A stretch of DNA of 64,000 nucleotides, taken from NCBI GenBank assembly GCA_000310025.1, contig FN649745.1, positions 183,690-247,689 of the forward strand, given 5' to 3'. The position numbers and the translations under genes were made by a program. Position 1 is the first letter of the stretch, and every line of letters starts with the position of its first letter. This document shows, piece by piece, positions 11,600 to 24,200 of the stretch. Origin of the DNA: Ectocarpus siliculosus. Its lineage: Eukaryota; Sar; Phaeophyceae; Ectocarpales; Ectocarpaceae. Under the pieces are notes generated by a model. The model had not been told where the DNA came from. It did no database searches and saw only the letters and a program-made list of their open reading frames with translations.

Positions 11600-12571
11600 G
11601 GCTCCAAACACTCCCACGGTTTTCTTCTCCTTCAGGATGAGCGCTGTGTTCACCTTCTCCGGGGAACACGAGAAAACGAGTATGGCGGGGGAGGGTGCTA
11701 CCCGTTTGTTGTTCGTACGTAAACGGAGGATCACTCTCGAGAGACGTGATCACGCAAGGCGCAATGTAAATACTTCTGTTTTTGGTCGTTCCATTTATTC
11801 TGGACCTCGGTCCTTACGCCCGTTCGGTACATTCTGAACGCAGCAGCCGAGGTCACACAGGAGGAAGGCTACACAGACAGGCAGTTTTTTCTCCGCGTTC
11901 CTTCTGCGGTGCTCGCGTTACAGTAAGAGAAATACTTCAACGTTGTTATGGCCTGGAAAAAAGGCCGTCTTCAATGCAGTTGTCCCGCTGCGAGACGCGT
12001 GGGGATGGGTGCACCCCCCTGATTCCCGTACCAAGGTAGGTGGGTCGGAGCGCATTGGCATATATCGACCAAAGAATGGCGCGCCATGAATTGTTTGGCA
12101 TTTGCCTCGACGTACCTACGGTAGGTACGGGACTGTGACTGGCAATAAATTTTCCGGAGTTACTTGCTGAGGTTACGTGCACGAATGGCACGAAAGCGGG
12201 ATGGATGGATTCATGACAGCAGGGCAACTTCAAACATCATGGGCCCATGTGCTCTACCACAAGCATGCCAACACAGGGCGTCGGGATTTAGACTGCAATG
12301 CCCACGCGCCGTGGGCGCTCCGCCTGCCGAGAAATGGACTCATGTCGTATCATCCATCGGAAGGAAGGAGCGCTGTCGCGGACCTTCTCAGCGAGCCACA
12401 TCTTACGCCCACCCACCTTTCATTCATGACTGAGATCGGGCCTCTCCCAACACGACGCGGCGGTATAGGCTTGCGTTCGTCACCAGCAGTAGGTAAAGAT
12501 AACGTACCTGCTACGAATACAGCCCTGTACATGTCTGCTGCTACGTGCTTCCTGCAGCGCCCACAGCTACC
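11600..12571. other. Intergenic, probable upstream region of the USP22-like gene
   Basis: No convincing exon was seen. A small inverted-repeat element lies at 12024-12131. An in-frame upstream ATG at 11734 would lengthen the USP22-like N-terminus if it is used. Confidence 0.4.
12024..12131. repeat. Small imperfect inverted-repeat element
   Basis: The left end CCCGTACCAAGGTAGGT and the right end ACCTACGGTAGGTACGGG are imperfect reverse complements bounding about 108 bp with no coding capacity. It resembles a very short MITE, and only one copy was noticed. Confidence 0.45.
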
Positions 12572-12991
12572 CTACCCTGTACTTTGTGTCTTCCAACATG
12601 TATGCATACCACACACCTCGATTCGCACGTCCACCAGCTTTCGCAGCAGATCCTGGCGATTAGGGTGATCCACAAGGTGCGGACAAGTGCATGTTATCTT
12701 GGAAGGTTCACTACCCGCAGAGGAACCAGTGGCCGCTCCTCCTGCTACTGCTCGCGCAGAGACTGCCGCTGCGTGGTTGCCAGAACTACCGCTGGTTTTG
12801 CTGTTTGGAGGCGCAGCGGTTGACGTCCGCACTGCTGTTTCAGCTTTTTTTGAAGAGGATGACGGCTTCTTGGTAGGCCCACCTCCTGAAGCTTCTGCTT
12901 CTGCTGCTGCTGCTGCTGCTGCCGATCTCCCTGCAGAGACGGCTGCCTTTGGAGTGGTAGGCGTTGCCTTGCCTGGAGCTGTCTTGACCAT
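12572..12991 (-). CDS. Small hypothetical protein, Ala/Lys/Ser-rich
   Basis: The frame starting MVKTAPGKATPTTPKAAVS encodes about 139 residues. It has an Ala/Lys/Ser-rich N-terminal two thirds and a less biased end containing ITCTCPHLVDHPNRQDLLRK. A GT donor-like site follows VDVRIE, so this may be the first exon of a longer gene. The composition recalls linker-histone tails, but there is no globular histone domain and I do not recognise the family. It is divergent from the ALG1 gene. Confidence 0.35.
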   Translation of the reverse strand: MVKTAPGKATPTTPKAAVSAGRSAAAAAAAEAEASGGGPTKKPSSSSKKAETAVRTSTAAPPNSKTSGSSGNHAAAVSARAVAGGAATGSSAGSEPSKITCTCPHLVDHPNRQDLLRKLVDVRIEVCGMHTCWKTQSTG

Positions 12992-13567
12992 AGTTCGATG
13001 ATGATGTGTGAGTGTGATTTGATTTTTTGATGATGGCAAATCTGACACACAGCAGTGCTGGAGCAAATCGGCTGTCTTTCCTTCTTTGTCTGTACCACAC
13101 ACTACCTAGGCTGACGCAACAGCGCAGGGCACAGGTGAGCGTGCCTGGGGTGGCAAACGTACTTCACTTTGACCTTTGACCGCACAGGGGGCAGACCAAA
13201 GAGCGGGAAAAGTGTGTGTGCATTCTGCGTAGCCCCCTTCTCCGAAACGGCAGGCTTCCCGCCGCGCTTGTTGCTGCGAGATAGATGCGCATGGGTGTAA
13301 GCTGTAAAGGTGGGGCCTTACGTCGAAAGCAGTAAGACACAACACGGTGCTGGCTCTGGCAATGCTACTGCTAAGTACTTGCGGCTACAGATCATCTCCG
13401 ACGATATCAACGGCAATCTCACCGGGGGATAAGGAGACCCCAATTGTACTGTAGTGTCTACTCCAGATAACAGAGACAACGGTTGGGAGTTTCGCACAGA
13501 AAGGTACGATTTGACGAAGAACACCGGTAGCCACGGCAGTGCCGGGCTAAGCTAGCCAGATTGAATC

Positions 13568-16500
13568 ATGGGTGCCAGGGCCTCCGTTCCAGCAGATCGA
13601 ACAACCGGCAAACCGCCGCGGCCTCTGCGCCCGGCATCACGGCGAGCTGCAACCGCCGGGATCCTCGAGCACCTCGACTGCAAACACGTCGTCATCCTCG
13701 TCCTGGGAGACGTGGGCAGAAGCCCCCGCATGCAGTACCACGCCATGTCCCTCGCTTCCCACGGGGTACGGGTGACGCTCATCGGGTACTCGGGCGAGCG
13801 TTGCATCAGCGCCGTCGAAGACAGCCCGCGCGTGGACACGTCCCGCCGCTTCGACCCTCCGCTGTCCGGGCCCTGGGGTAAGAGCTTGAAGCGAAGGGCG
13901 TACCTCTTGTTCGCCGGAGTCAAGGCGGTGGCACTCCTTGTGAGGGTTATGTATGAGCTTGTGCTGGTGGCCGGGCGGCGTGGGGCCGGCGGCGGTGCGG
14001 TCGCCGACAGCGGTGGCTTTGGCGATGCCCTGAGGCCGGACGCTATCCTCGTGCAGAACCCCCCGTCCCTCCCTGGGCTCGCCTGTGTCTACCTTGCGTG
14101 CCTTTTGAGGAGGTGCGCGATGGTCTTGGACTGGCACAACTTGGGCTTCACCATGTTCGGCTGCGGGCCCCGGCATCCGCTGGTGTGGATCACACGCAGG
14201 GCTGAGGGATTTTTTGGGCGAAGAGCGACGGTCAACTTGACAGTCTCGCACGCCATGCGTAACTGGGTAAGTACATTGATATTTCCAGGGAGATAATCGG
14301 TAGACTATTAAGGAATAATAAAAACACACACAGAAAGACTACCCATTCGAGATATACCCACAGTCGAACGGGATGTGGTGGAGTCTTTTCAGTGAGTAGA
14401 CTATGTTGTTCCACGCCTTACTTGCCAGCACGTGTCAGGTAAGATGGGGAAAGTTTCGCGTTTATCCATTCCAATCGCCCAGTGTGAGCAAAAAGAGCGT
14501 GAATATGTACGTGTCGAGCAAGGACAGATGAGAGGAGTAACAGACCAGCGTCAACTGCCCCCTCGCTATTTTTTGCAACTCGCACCACTCAATATGTTGA
14601 TCCATTATATTTGCATTCTGCTGTCTTGCTCTGCTTAACAAACACAAGATCAAAGAAAACTTCGGCGTCCCGGAAGGTTACGTCGTCTACGACCAGCCGC
14701 CCGAGTTTTTCCGCGCCCCCACCGTGCCGGAGCGCCACGAGCTCTTCACGAGACTCACTAGGACAAACCCTGACTTTGCGGACGCCATTCGCGCGCTCAC
14801 GCTGGCTTCCTTGCGAGGAGAGTTGTCCGCGATAGGCGGAGGCGGCGGCGAGGGGGACGGCAACGACCGACTGGGACACGGCAACGATGGCAACGACGGC
14901 ACGGGCCGCCCTCACCCCAAGAAGGCCCGCGGCCATTCGGACGACAACAGCGGCAGTGGAAGGAGCAACAGCGATAGCGGCGGGAATAGAGAAGTGACGG
15001 AGGTGACCCCGCCGCCGATCGCGAGGACCCCGCCAGCAGAGTGGGAAGAAGGAGACCCGGCGGGACAAGAAAGGACCCTGTTTACGACGCGGTCCGCCGA
15101 CGGCGTGTACGAGCTGCGTCGGGATCGACCGGCCTTGCTCGTGTCTTCTACAAGCTGGACCCCGGACGAGGACTTCTCGGTGTTGCTGGAAGCTCTGCGG
15201 CGCTTCGATCTGCGCACGGCTTCGGGGGCGTCGCCGACGCTCCCGCTGGTGATGGTGGTGGTGACGGGTAAGGGGCCGGACAAGGCCAAGTACGTGGCGC
15301 GCATGAGAGCGGCGAGGATGTCGAGGGTCGCGGTGTGCACGGCGTGGCTGGAGCCGGAGGACTACCCGTTGCTGCTCGGGAGTGCTGACCTGGGCATCTG
15401 CTTGCACACGTCAACGTCAGGTGAGCCGTGTGTGTATTGATCGGTCGAGTTCGAGGAAGGGACTTGGAATTCGTTGGAGGGGTTTCGAATTTGCGTGTGA
15501 AATGTATCATACATACCAAACGACCGCGTTACCTCGACGATATTCGCGCGCACTCACCGGTGGAAGATGGCATGGTAAGCAGCAATGGTGACCAGCCCTC
15601 GCCGACTCTTCTTGAAAACGCGGGCTGCAACTGTTATGTGGGTTACCGTCGGTGCGGTCGGCTTCTTTTCTGTGTTTTCGGGTTAGGTTTTGCGCCTCTG
15701 TTTGACTGCGTTGCTCTTCTCGTCGACTGCGTTCAACTTTTCCCGTCTTGCTTGACGCGAGATTTTCCAACCTCCAGTTCGATGCCGTCGGGTGAGAATT
15801 GTTTTAGTCCGGCGTATCTTGCCAGGCAACACAGGGAAGCTACATGCATCAAAATTGCAGAAAATGCGACATCTTTTAACCTCTGGCGCGATACTCCCCT
15901 CGCCTTCCCGGGTTGCACACGCCGCCTGAACTTTCCACCCGATTTGCTCTTTGTTCAATTCAAGGGGTGGACTTGCCGATGAAAGTGGTCGACATGTTCG
16001 GCTGCGGCGTGCCAGTGTGCGCCGTTCACTTCGAGTGCCTGAAGGAGCTCGTTCAGCATGGTTACAACGGGTGCGTCTTTCGGGACAGTACGGAGCTTGC
16101 CCTCCAGCTGGAGGCACTGCTCGACGGGTTCCCCAGGGGAGGGTCTGAGCTGGATGGATATCGGAGCAACGTAAAGGAGGTGCGTACGCAATTCGTTGGG
16201 GTCTTCAGGCTTGTTTCCGGTAACGAAGCTGCTGTTGATGGTTCGAAAGAATCCGGCCATCAAGACGAACAGTAGCAGTAAAGAAGTGGCATCGTCGCTC
16301 TGTTGTATGCCGTGCCAACCAGGCTTGGGGGAACTACTCATGGCACTCATGGCAATTTATGTACCCAAAAGGCATGAGCCCTCTAGCCCACAACGAGCAA
16401 GGATTCCCTGTGTGAATTCAAACACACACACCTATGAACGCGGGGATGCTTCTGTCTTGCAAGGCATGCATGAAGAACGGTGAAATCACCAAGAGCAAGC

Positions 16501-16955
16501 AGCAAACCAGTACCACCCCCCATCGCTGCCGCCCCCATTCCTCCCCTTGCCCAACCCCGTCGACATCAACCCACCCACGGCTAGTCTACCGCCCCGCCCT
16601 GAACTCCTGCTTCTATCCGCCTGCCGTATCCCCACCTGCGTTTCTGCCCCAGGTGCAACGATGGAGGGAGAACTGGGACGAGTACGCCTGGCCGATCTTC
16701 TCGAAGATCGGGCGGCTTAGGGCAGGACCAACAAACACAAGAGGGACCGGTGCCCGAGGGAGTCCCAGAGGAGGATTTTTTTCCAACGCGCGGGGAGGGG
16801 GCTGGTCGACCGGGGGGCTGGCGGAGTCCGTGGTGGTACCGGCGACGATGTTGTTGGTCTTGCTCGTGAGCGTACCTTGGCTGTCCCACTCGCTGGAGAG
16901 CTGGGCCGCAGACGGGGCCGCCGCCGCCGACCGCTGGCGACGCCAATGGACTTGA
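13568..16955 (+). CDS. ALG1: ALG1-type beta-1,4-mannosyltransferase
   Basis: Exons 13568-14266, 14649-15420, 15965-16179 and 16653-16955 join with consistent phases (0, 1, 0) to give about 662 residues. ALG1 adds the first mannose from GDP-Man to GlcNAc2-PP-dolichol on the cytosolic face of the ER. Supporting blocks are [79 protein letters not shown] and [19 protein letters not shown]. These are the GT33 family's diagnostic segments in order. Oddities are an inserted acidic and Ser/Gly-rich stretch of about 100 residues (about 14830-15110) and an extra C-terminal tail with a hydrophobic segment near 16835-16890, where typical ALG1 has about 450 residues and its membrane anchor at the N-terminus. 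Confidence 0.93.
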
Positions 16956-18206
16956 AAAAACGAATCGAGTCGATCGGAAGGATCCGGCCCCTGTCGAGCG
17001 ATTCTTGAGTGGGCCCCTATTGCTTGTTGTTGTAATTAATGTTGATGTCATCGATGACCTTGTGGACGCTCTGTTTGCTGCTTTCTCTTGTGCCTTGAAG
17101 TCCACTCTGCCTTCTACCCAGCCAAGACCTCTGTCTCCCTTGATGCTCTTATCCCGGTGCAAAGGGAGGCAGGCAGCTATCACCCCGTGTGTAGGATGGG
17201 CAGGATTGCCGTGCGCAGGGTACGTTGTCTTTCGTGGGATAGGGCGGCCTGCCGACAAATTCGCTGTTGTTTTCGGGACGGGTAGACTGACGTTGTCTTT
17301 TCAAGGAACACCGTATACCACTCCCCGCAACTGGCGTTCTCCCCTGTTGGCACAGGTAGGCTGTCCACGTGTAAGACTGATCAACGCTGGATTTTCGTTG
17401 GGTCACAGTTTGTTGTACATAGCGCTTTTGGTCAGGAAAAGTATCATGTCCATTCAGTTTCTCCTGGCGTCACCAACACAGCTATAGATGGCACCAAACA
17501 TGACCAGCATGTCGCGGAGTTTTGTTCTAGCTAATCTGCGGATCAGTCTACACCTTTCGGTGTATGCTTGACGCACCGTTAAGAGGAAAGCTGCGGCGCT
17601 TTGGTCATGTGTGGGTAGCTTGATTTTCTCCGCTTTGTCCCGTGTTTTCTTGGTCGTACTCGACTTTCACCAAATATAAACCAACGGAATACCTCACTGC
17701 GCTCTTCGAGGATGGGGGTCACACATGCCTGGAAGTAGGAGGGATGGCAGTACTGTAGCAGCAAGGAGGAAGCCCGCCGAGGTTGTCGATGTGGCTGAAA
17801 CAGCGCCGAAGACATCGCCAAAAACGATAGGATTGTTGATCGCCTCAGCTACACGTTTGGTTCGCTCTTGCTCACGCACGCACGCTCGCGGTTCCCGACC
17901 GAATCACAACTTGCCAGTACTTTGGCGGCTGAACGACGACTTCGGCGGTGACCCCACTCGCTGCTATACCCGCATGGCGGAGCGTTTACACATCCAGATT
18001 CTCGATGGTCGTCTATCTGTCTCTGCACCCTCTAACAAAACGGTGCATGCAATCGTGCCAAACTGAAGAAGAGGTGCTTATTGAATCACTCTCTACAAGA
18101 AAGGTTGGGTCACGTTGTCACTGCCATCATTGTGGCTTGCACGCGCCAAAGAATGCTCTAGTCTGGGAGGGTTGAAACGTTGTCAGGCGGTGGATTATCT
18201 TTCTAT
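16956..18206. other. Intergenic between convergent genes, nothing recognised
   Basis: This separates the 3' end of ALG1 (+) from the 3' end of the membrane-protein gene (-). No exon, RNA gene or repeat was recognised. Confidence 0.4.
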
Positions 18207-21200
18207 CTAGTCTACGGTGTCGTCCCCCCGGAGCATCTCGTTGAAGGTTAAGGCATCTCGGACGAAGACGCAGACAAGCTCGTCGCGGCTGTGCATGCCA
18301 CCGCACTGCTCTAGGCGCCGCTCGCATGGACAAACGACTCGCCGGTGAACTCGGAGCATCACTCCCCTGGTTTCGATTATTTCAGATGCAACGCGACACA
18401 ACAGGAATTCCGCAGCGAAGTGTTAGAGTTCGTTTTTCGGTGGTCTGAATCGGTGAAGGTCGCAGGAACAACGCCCAGAAACTGGGCCACATGCACCGGC
18501 GAGGTTGGCGAGGAAAGATCAGCCGACGCACCGCTGCATCCGTCTCGCACCCTGTGCGTACCGGCACGTACGACAAAAGCGAGCGAGCAGCACCGATGAC
18601 GCCCCACCGACAAGACCCCAGTTCCTCTAACCGTAGCACCTTTCATCCAGAGGATTTGTCCGGTGTTGTTCATGCAATAACCACAATATCAACGTTGAAA
18701 AAGTATTGCTACGCACCAAATGGCAATACCAGACATAGCCTGCCTGGATGTATACAAACAGAGCCTGCCGCTGTACCCGGCATGACTAACCTGCTGATAG
18801 TGGTGAGGTGGAATCTCGGCGTTATTGGCAACCCTTGCACCACCGAGAGACCCAATCCGTAAAATGCGAACATGGCCAACGCCACAGCCGAAATGATGGC
18901 GAAGAACCGAGTGTTGAACAGCTGCAAAACGACCATCGTCAGGAGAGTGCCGAACACCGCGCAGCAAACTACCAAGTGCTTCGTTTTTTCTGTTCGTTTT
19001 GTCGGCGGCGAGTGTGTGTGTGCGGGAAAGCGGGAGGGGCGGGACAGGGGTACTGGTGGTGTGGCGGATGGTGTGCAACGAACGGTGTTGGTGGATATTT
19101 CGATCGGAGTTTTTTTTCAGTGTAGACTTGACGTAAGTAACCAGATATACCAGTACTCCGAAGTGGACACCTGGGAGGGGGGAGGGGGCAACTGTTCCTT
19201 GAAGGATAAAATGGACTGGAAACGACTGGCGGAAGGAGGAGAGAAGACATAAACCACACGCCGCAACCCCAGTCTGCTGTTTGAGGGCTAGCCGATACTG
19301 TGTCGGCAGTGAGAATGTCTCCGAAGTCGTCGCATCGGAGAGCATCTGTTTCTGAACAACCATCACTCTAGCCCTATTTACCAGCCCAGGCCTCAACTCC
19401 TACACGCCTTGTACCAAGCTTGGAGAGTGCCAGTCGACGTACCGGCGATGAAAGCGTTCCCGATGTCGTCGCGTCTGAGAATGTCCATCGTCAGCAGCCA
19501 CCGCACCGAGTACGCCGTCTTCACCACCCACTCCGGCCCCAGCCACGCCCGCGCCAGCACCACCGTCCCCAGCGAGACCGTCACGTATCTGGCCACGGCG
19601 TACGGGATGTAGCTGTACTTGAGGATGAGGGAGACGAGGCACCACGGCATGACGCCGGCGATGTACCCCGCGGCCAGCCACAGACAGAACCGCCTGCTGA
19701 ACATTTCCGTGTCCTGGTGCGGCGCGCCCGCAACAACGGTTTTGGCGTTGGAATGAGGGCGGAGCGGGGCAAGGGTGGTGGTGGCGCGCGGGCGGGGTGG
19801 GCTGGTACCATTTGTTTTGCCGTCCGTTGTTTGTATGCATCCGCTGTTGTTGGCGGCTCTTCCAGTGCATGGATATTCCGCCATGGGTGGCTCTGTCGTC
19901 ACGACATGAAATATAAAGACTGGACCAAGTCGATGGGACGACGTTCCCGTCATCCCGTACCCGAGGACTGCCGCCTGCCTCATGAGTTCAACACATGTAC
20001 GTGCGTGGAAACCGCAAGAGATCTTGCAGCAGCGAAGCTGTGCCGTCAGCACCTTGATCGACTTGTCGTTGAGCAGCGAATCGCACTGCTGTGTGGCTCC
20101 TCGATTTGTACGAGAGACAAGCTTGGGGGGCATGGGGCAGGAAGAAGCCGTCCGCTTCTTCAAGAGTTGATGATTCCGACTCTACACCACTTGATGCCAG
20201 CTCTTGCCACTCTCCATCTCCAAACAACTCTGCTCCTGCTTTTCATTGGACTTTGTAGTACTTGAAAATAATATGAAACTCATGTTGTACTTCAAAAATG
20301 TACCCTTACTACAGTATCTTTGAGCCGCTTGCCTTCGAAAAACATATTTTGGCCAACTTAAAACATGAAACTGACAATGATGCGCGTAAGGTTTACCACG
20401 GAACAAAAATATTTGACTGACACAACACGCAATGCACCTTGATATCTTTGAGAGAAATTTGTTGTGTGCCGATGCGAAGCCAGCCGGCGGAGGGGCGCAA
20501 GTCGACGTCCACCTTCGGCAGCCACAACGGCAGCACACACACGACGTCCCTGGCCAGGAGAAACACCGAATGCACGTCGATGAAGGTAGCCAGGATGAAT
20601 AGACCAGATACGTGCACCTGTTCGGGAGGGAGGTGCGCTGGTGTAATTGTCGTCGTCGTCGTCGTCGTCGTCTTGGTTGTCGTAGTCGATGTCATCGTGA
20701 TGACCATGGGCTATGTCAGCTAAACATGCGAGAAAACATTGTAGATGTATTCATTCGTTGCTTGCCTGGCGTAGCCTGTCGACTAATAATACAAGTGGGT
20801 GAGGTCGCCTCCCGTTTCAGCGAAAAGCAGGGAGGTGCGTACCGCAGATTTTCAGCACAGCGAGATACCTTGGACATGTCTAGGCTATGCATACCTTGAC
20901 CCTGACCGACTGGGGAGAGACATCCGGAAGTAGCGTCAGCTCCTCCACCAGGTAAAAGTTTCTCAAGAGGGTCGCGCAGTACAGCCAGCAGATGCCTAGC
21001 GGTACCCCGACGAGGGCGACGAAACGGGTTTGCCACCTATCACCGACCAGCAACAATGGTAGTAGTGGTTTCAATTGGCGGGCCGGCCGACGTAAGTGAT
21101 GGCGAGAACGAAGGGAGGAATAGAGATACCTACTTGATAGCGCGGTGGCTCGGGTGGGAATGGGCTGGTTCTCGTGCTGGCGGTGGTCCTGATCAGAAAA

Positions 21201-24200
21201 CTGGCCTCGGGGACGATCTAGAGTTCTTTGACCCGAGGCTGCACTGAAATAAGTAACCTATTTCGCTTAAAGTTGACGTCCGTGGTGAGAATGCTGTTCT
21301 TAAAACGTCAAGCAATATGTGTCCTCCTATAGCGGTAGGCGTACGAAGTTGTGGAATTGATCCGATGTGCCCGGATCATACATACCTTAGATTGACCTCC
21401 AAGCGGAAAACCTTGTTCATGGACCCAGGGACCGGATCGTCGGCCATGAAAATCTTGGCCCTTTTCTTCCTCAAGAAGACGGGTATGGCGTACTCCCATC
21501 CTTCCAACACCATCCCCTCCCCCGTTCGGTACAAGGACCTCGCGAGAGTTACCAGTCCTGCCAACAGCTGTTGGCACAATCAACCGTCAAGGTTGGTACG
21601 GGTTGAATCGTGGTTGGGGTGGGGGTCCGTCGCGCGTCCCAGAAGGCATGGTTGGGGGGGGGGGGTACTTACGGATTTGCCTGCCTTCGTCATTTGACCA
21701 TTGGCACGCGTGGTTCTTGAGACGTATGCATAGCACAGAGATCATGGAGTGTAAATGTGTTACAGCCCATTGTGGGCGGGCGCCGCTCGTCTTAGAGTCA
21801 TACTCATGTCAGAAAGTCAAGGATGGGCGGGGGCAAAAAGTAGCCAATCTAATTTTATACCACATATCCTTGGATCAAGCTTCATTTTTTGTCCTGCCTC
21901 AGTTCTTGCTCTCTACCACACTCTTCACACTAACCATGCAATCGAACAAGAATCCCCGCGCAACAACAAGCGACTGAACGGTACACGTTCCTCCACCACG
22001 CAGCCCCAAACGTGGTCCGAGTGCTCCTTTTGTCGACTAACACGACTACTTGCACGTACTCACAACAAAGAGCTCCGCGCCCAACAGAGCCCGCTCGTTC
22101 AACGTCTCGGTGATGTACGCAGCGCAGTCCACGGCCTCCTGCCTGTTCTTGCTGAGATCGCATTGCTCGCTGTTGAGGCAGCAGCGGATCTCCCGCAGGG
22201 TCTCGTGCTCGACGTCGACGGTCGACTCGAACGCGGCCGTTTCGCGCCAGCCCTCCGCGAAGTAGCTCAGGACCTTGTACACATGTTGGTGGTTTGTCGC
22301 GTTGTTGTTGCGTGGTGCTGCTGATGTGCTGTCGCTTTTTGCTGGACTTGTGCTGGGCTGTTTTTGATGATTGTACTGGCAGTGGCGTCAGCAGTGGTCC
22401 TAACAGCTCTACCACATAGCAGCCGGAGAAGTTGCCATCTTATCACTTTGTGCACCTTTCGGACGGCATCTGGGCGAATCGAAACTGTTCTTATGGTTGA
22501 AAGTATCCTTTCGTGGAGGGCACTTGGTTTTGGCAGGAAGAATGCCCGATCTCCTTGAAATTCACACTACCTCCCGCCCTTGCCTCCCGCCAAGTATTGT
22601 GCCCATTCACCTTACCAGTACCTTACATAAGTCCGAAAACTTTGAAGTTATTACGTTCAAGGAGTACACTAAAAATTATCCCAGAACCGCCTTGGGATGA
22701 TGCCTGCAGCGTCGGGGTCCGAACTGACCACACAGTGGACGTCTCGACGTGAGCTGCCAGGCTGCTGACGCAAGAAGTGGTAGGTCTCAGACTCACACTC
22801 GGGTCCTCTTCGCACTACTCACCCTGACATCGTCCAGCGCCCAGTACTCAAGAGCGTTCTCGAAGTTCTCCTGCTTCCACCGGAAGCGCACCGAGGCCGC
22901 ATTCAACGTTGACGGCACGTCTACCTCCACCTTGTAGGGATCGGAAGACGGACCGAACACGCAGGACGAAACGTCACACAGCGCGATACTTCCGAATGAC
23001 GAACCGCCAAATTACGCCATTTCGAAAGGGGTAGAAAGATACAGCAAAACGCGACAGAGCATGCTGTCGTTGCCTTTCACGTCAGAAAGCGTCCACGGGG
23101 CTACAGCAGTAAATCTCGCAACGACAACAACAAAGGCAACACCAGCAACAAAGGTAAAAACACACTCCAGTTATGCTCAGACAAGATAACAGTGTTTGGT
23201 TGTCGAACACAAGAAAGACACTTCTGCAACTAACAACCGGAGAGCAGAGATTTTTCCCAAGTACTTGACCTCACCCACCTCCGTGAACGCCTCCTTCCGG
23301 TAGGCAAACGTCTCTAGGATGGAGAGCGTCTCCCACACGCCACCCCCGTCCAGCGAGTAGTACAAGTAAACGTTGCCACCGTACGCGGGCTTGCACAAGA
23401 CGGCCGAAGCGTCCGGCACCGTCGGCCCCATCTTCATCAGGAACAGCACCTTTCCGCCGTACCTTCGTTTCCATATTGTGTGGCAATGAAACGAAAAGGA
23501 CAGTCGAAGCCCGTGCGATACGCACGAGAAGCGTGGCACGTCCCGTCGCAACACGTGCAGCTTGTGTCAACTCCTCTGCCTGGCGTGCGGGAGACACATC
23601 CATGTATTCATTCCACGCGCAGCAGAGTATCCGGTAGCTTACGTATTTTCCCTAAACAATTATCCTTGGATCCAATGTTATTCGCTGTGAAACGAAGCAG
23701 GGCTAAGTAGCACAGTCCAGTAGAGAGGCAAATACGAAGAAAAGGTCAAAATTCGGTGTGTCAAAAAACGCCCGTCCTAGCTGCTACGCACACGTCCCCA
23801 CGTCGCCGCCGCGTATTCCTGACCTCATGTCGACATCCAACGTCTCCACCTCCCGGAAGTTCGCCCCCGAGAACATCATCGTCCCCGCCCCGTTGCCCAA
23901 CCCGCACACATCCGACAACCGGCCGTTCGTCACGTGGTCCCAGCGCGCGGAGGCCATTGTGTTCGAGGACAAGTTCTCGGCGTCCCACATCTCGAACGTG
24001 TCTTCGAACACGTACGCGCCGGCGGAGCCGGACATGAATTCTTCCTCGCAAAAGTCGAAGCCCCACTTTTCGTCCGAGTACACGTAAACCTGATGTTTTC
24101 GTTTGGGTGCGCTTGTAAAGAGACGAAAGAACGGCAGCTAAGAACCTAGGGGGACCTAATTTTCTTTGCGTGTAGACCACACCGAAGTGGCCTATCCTGT

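Noticed and set aside
19420-20265. 281-residue plus-strand open frame
   Set aside because: It is antisense to two exons of the reelin-like membrane protein gene.
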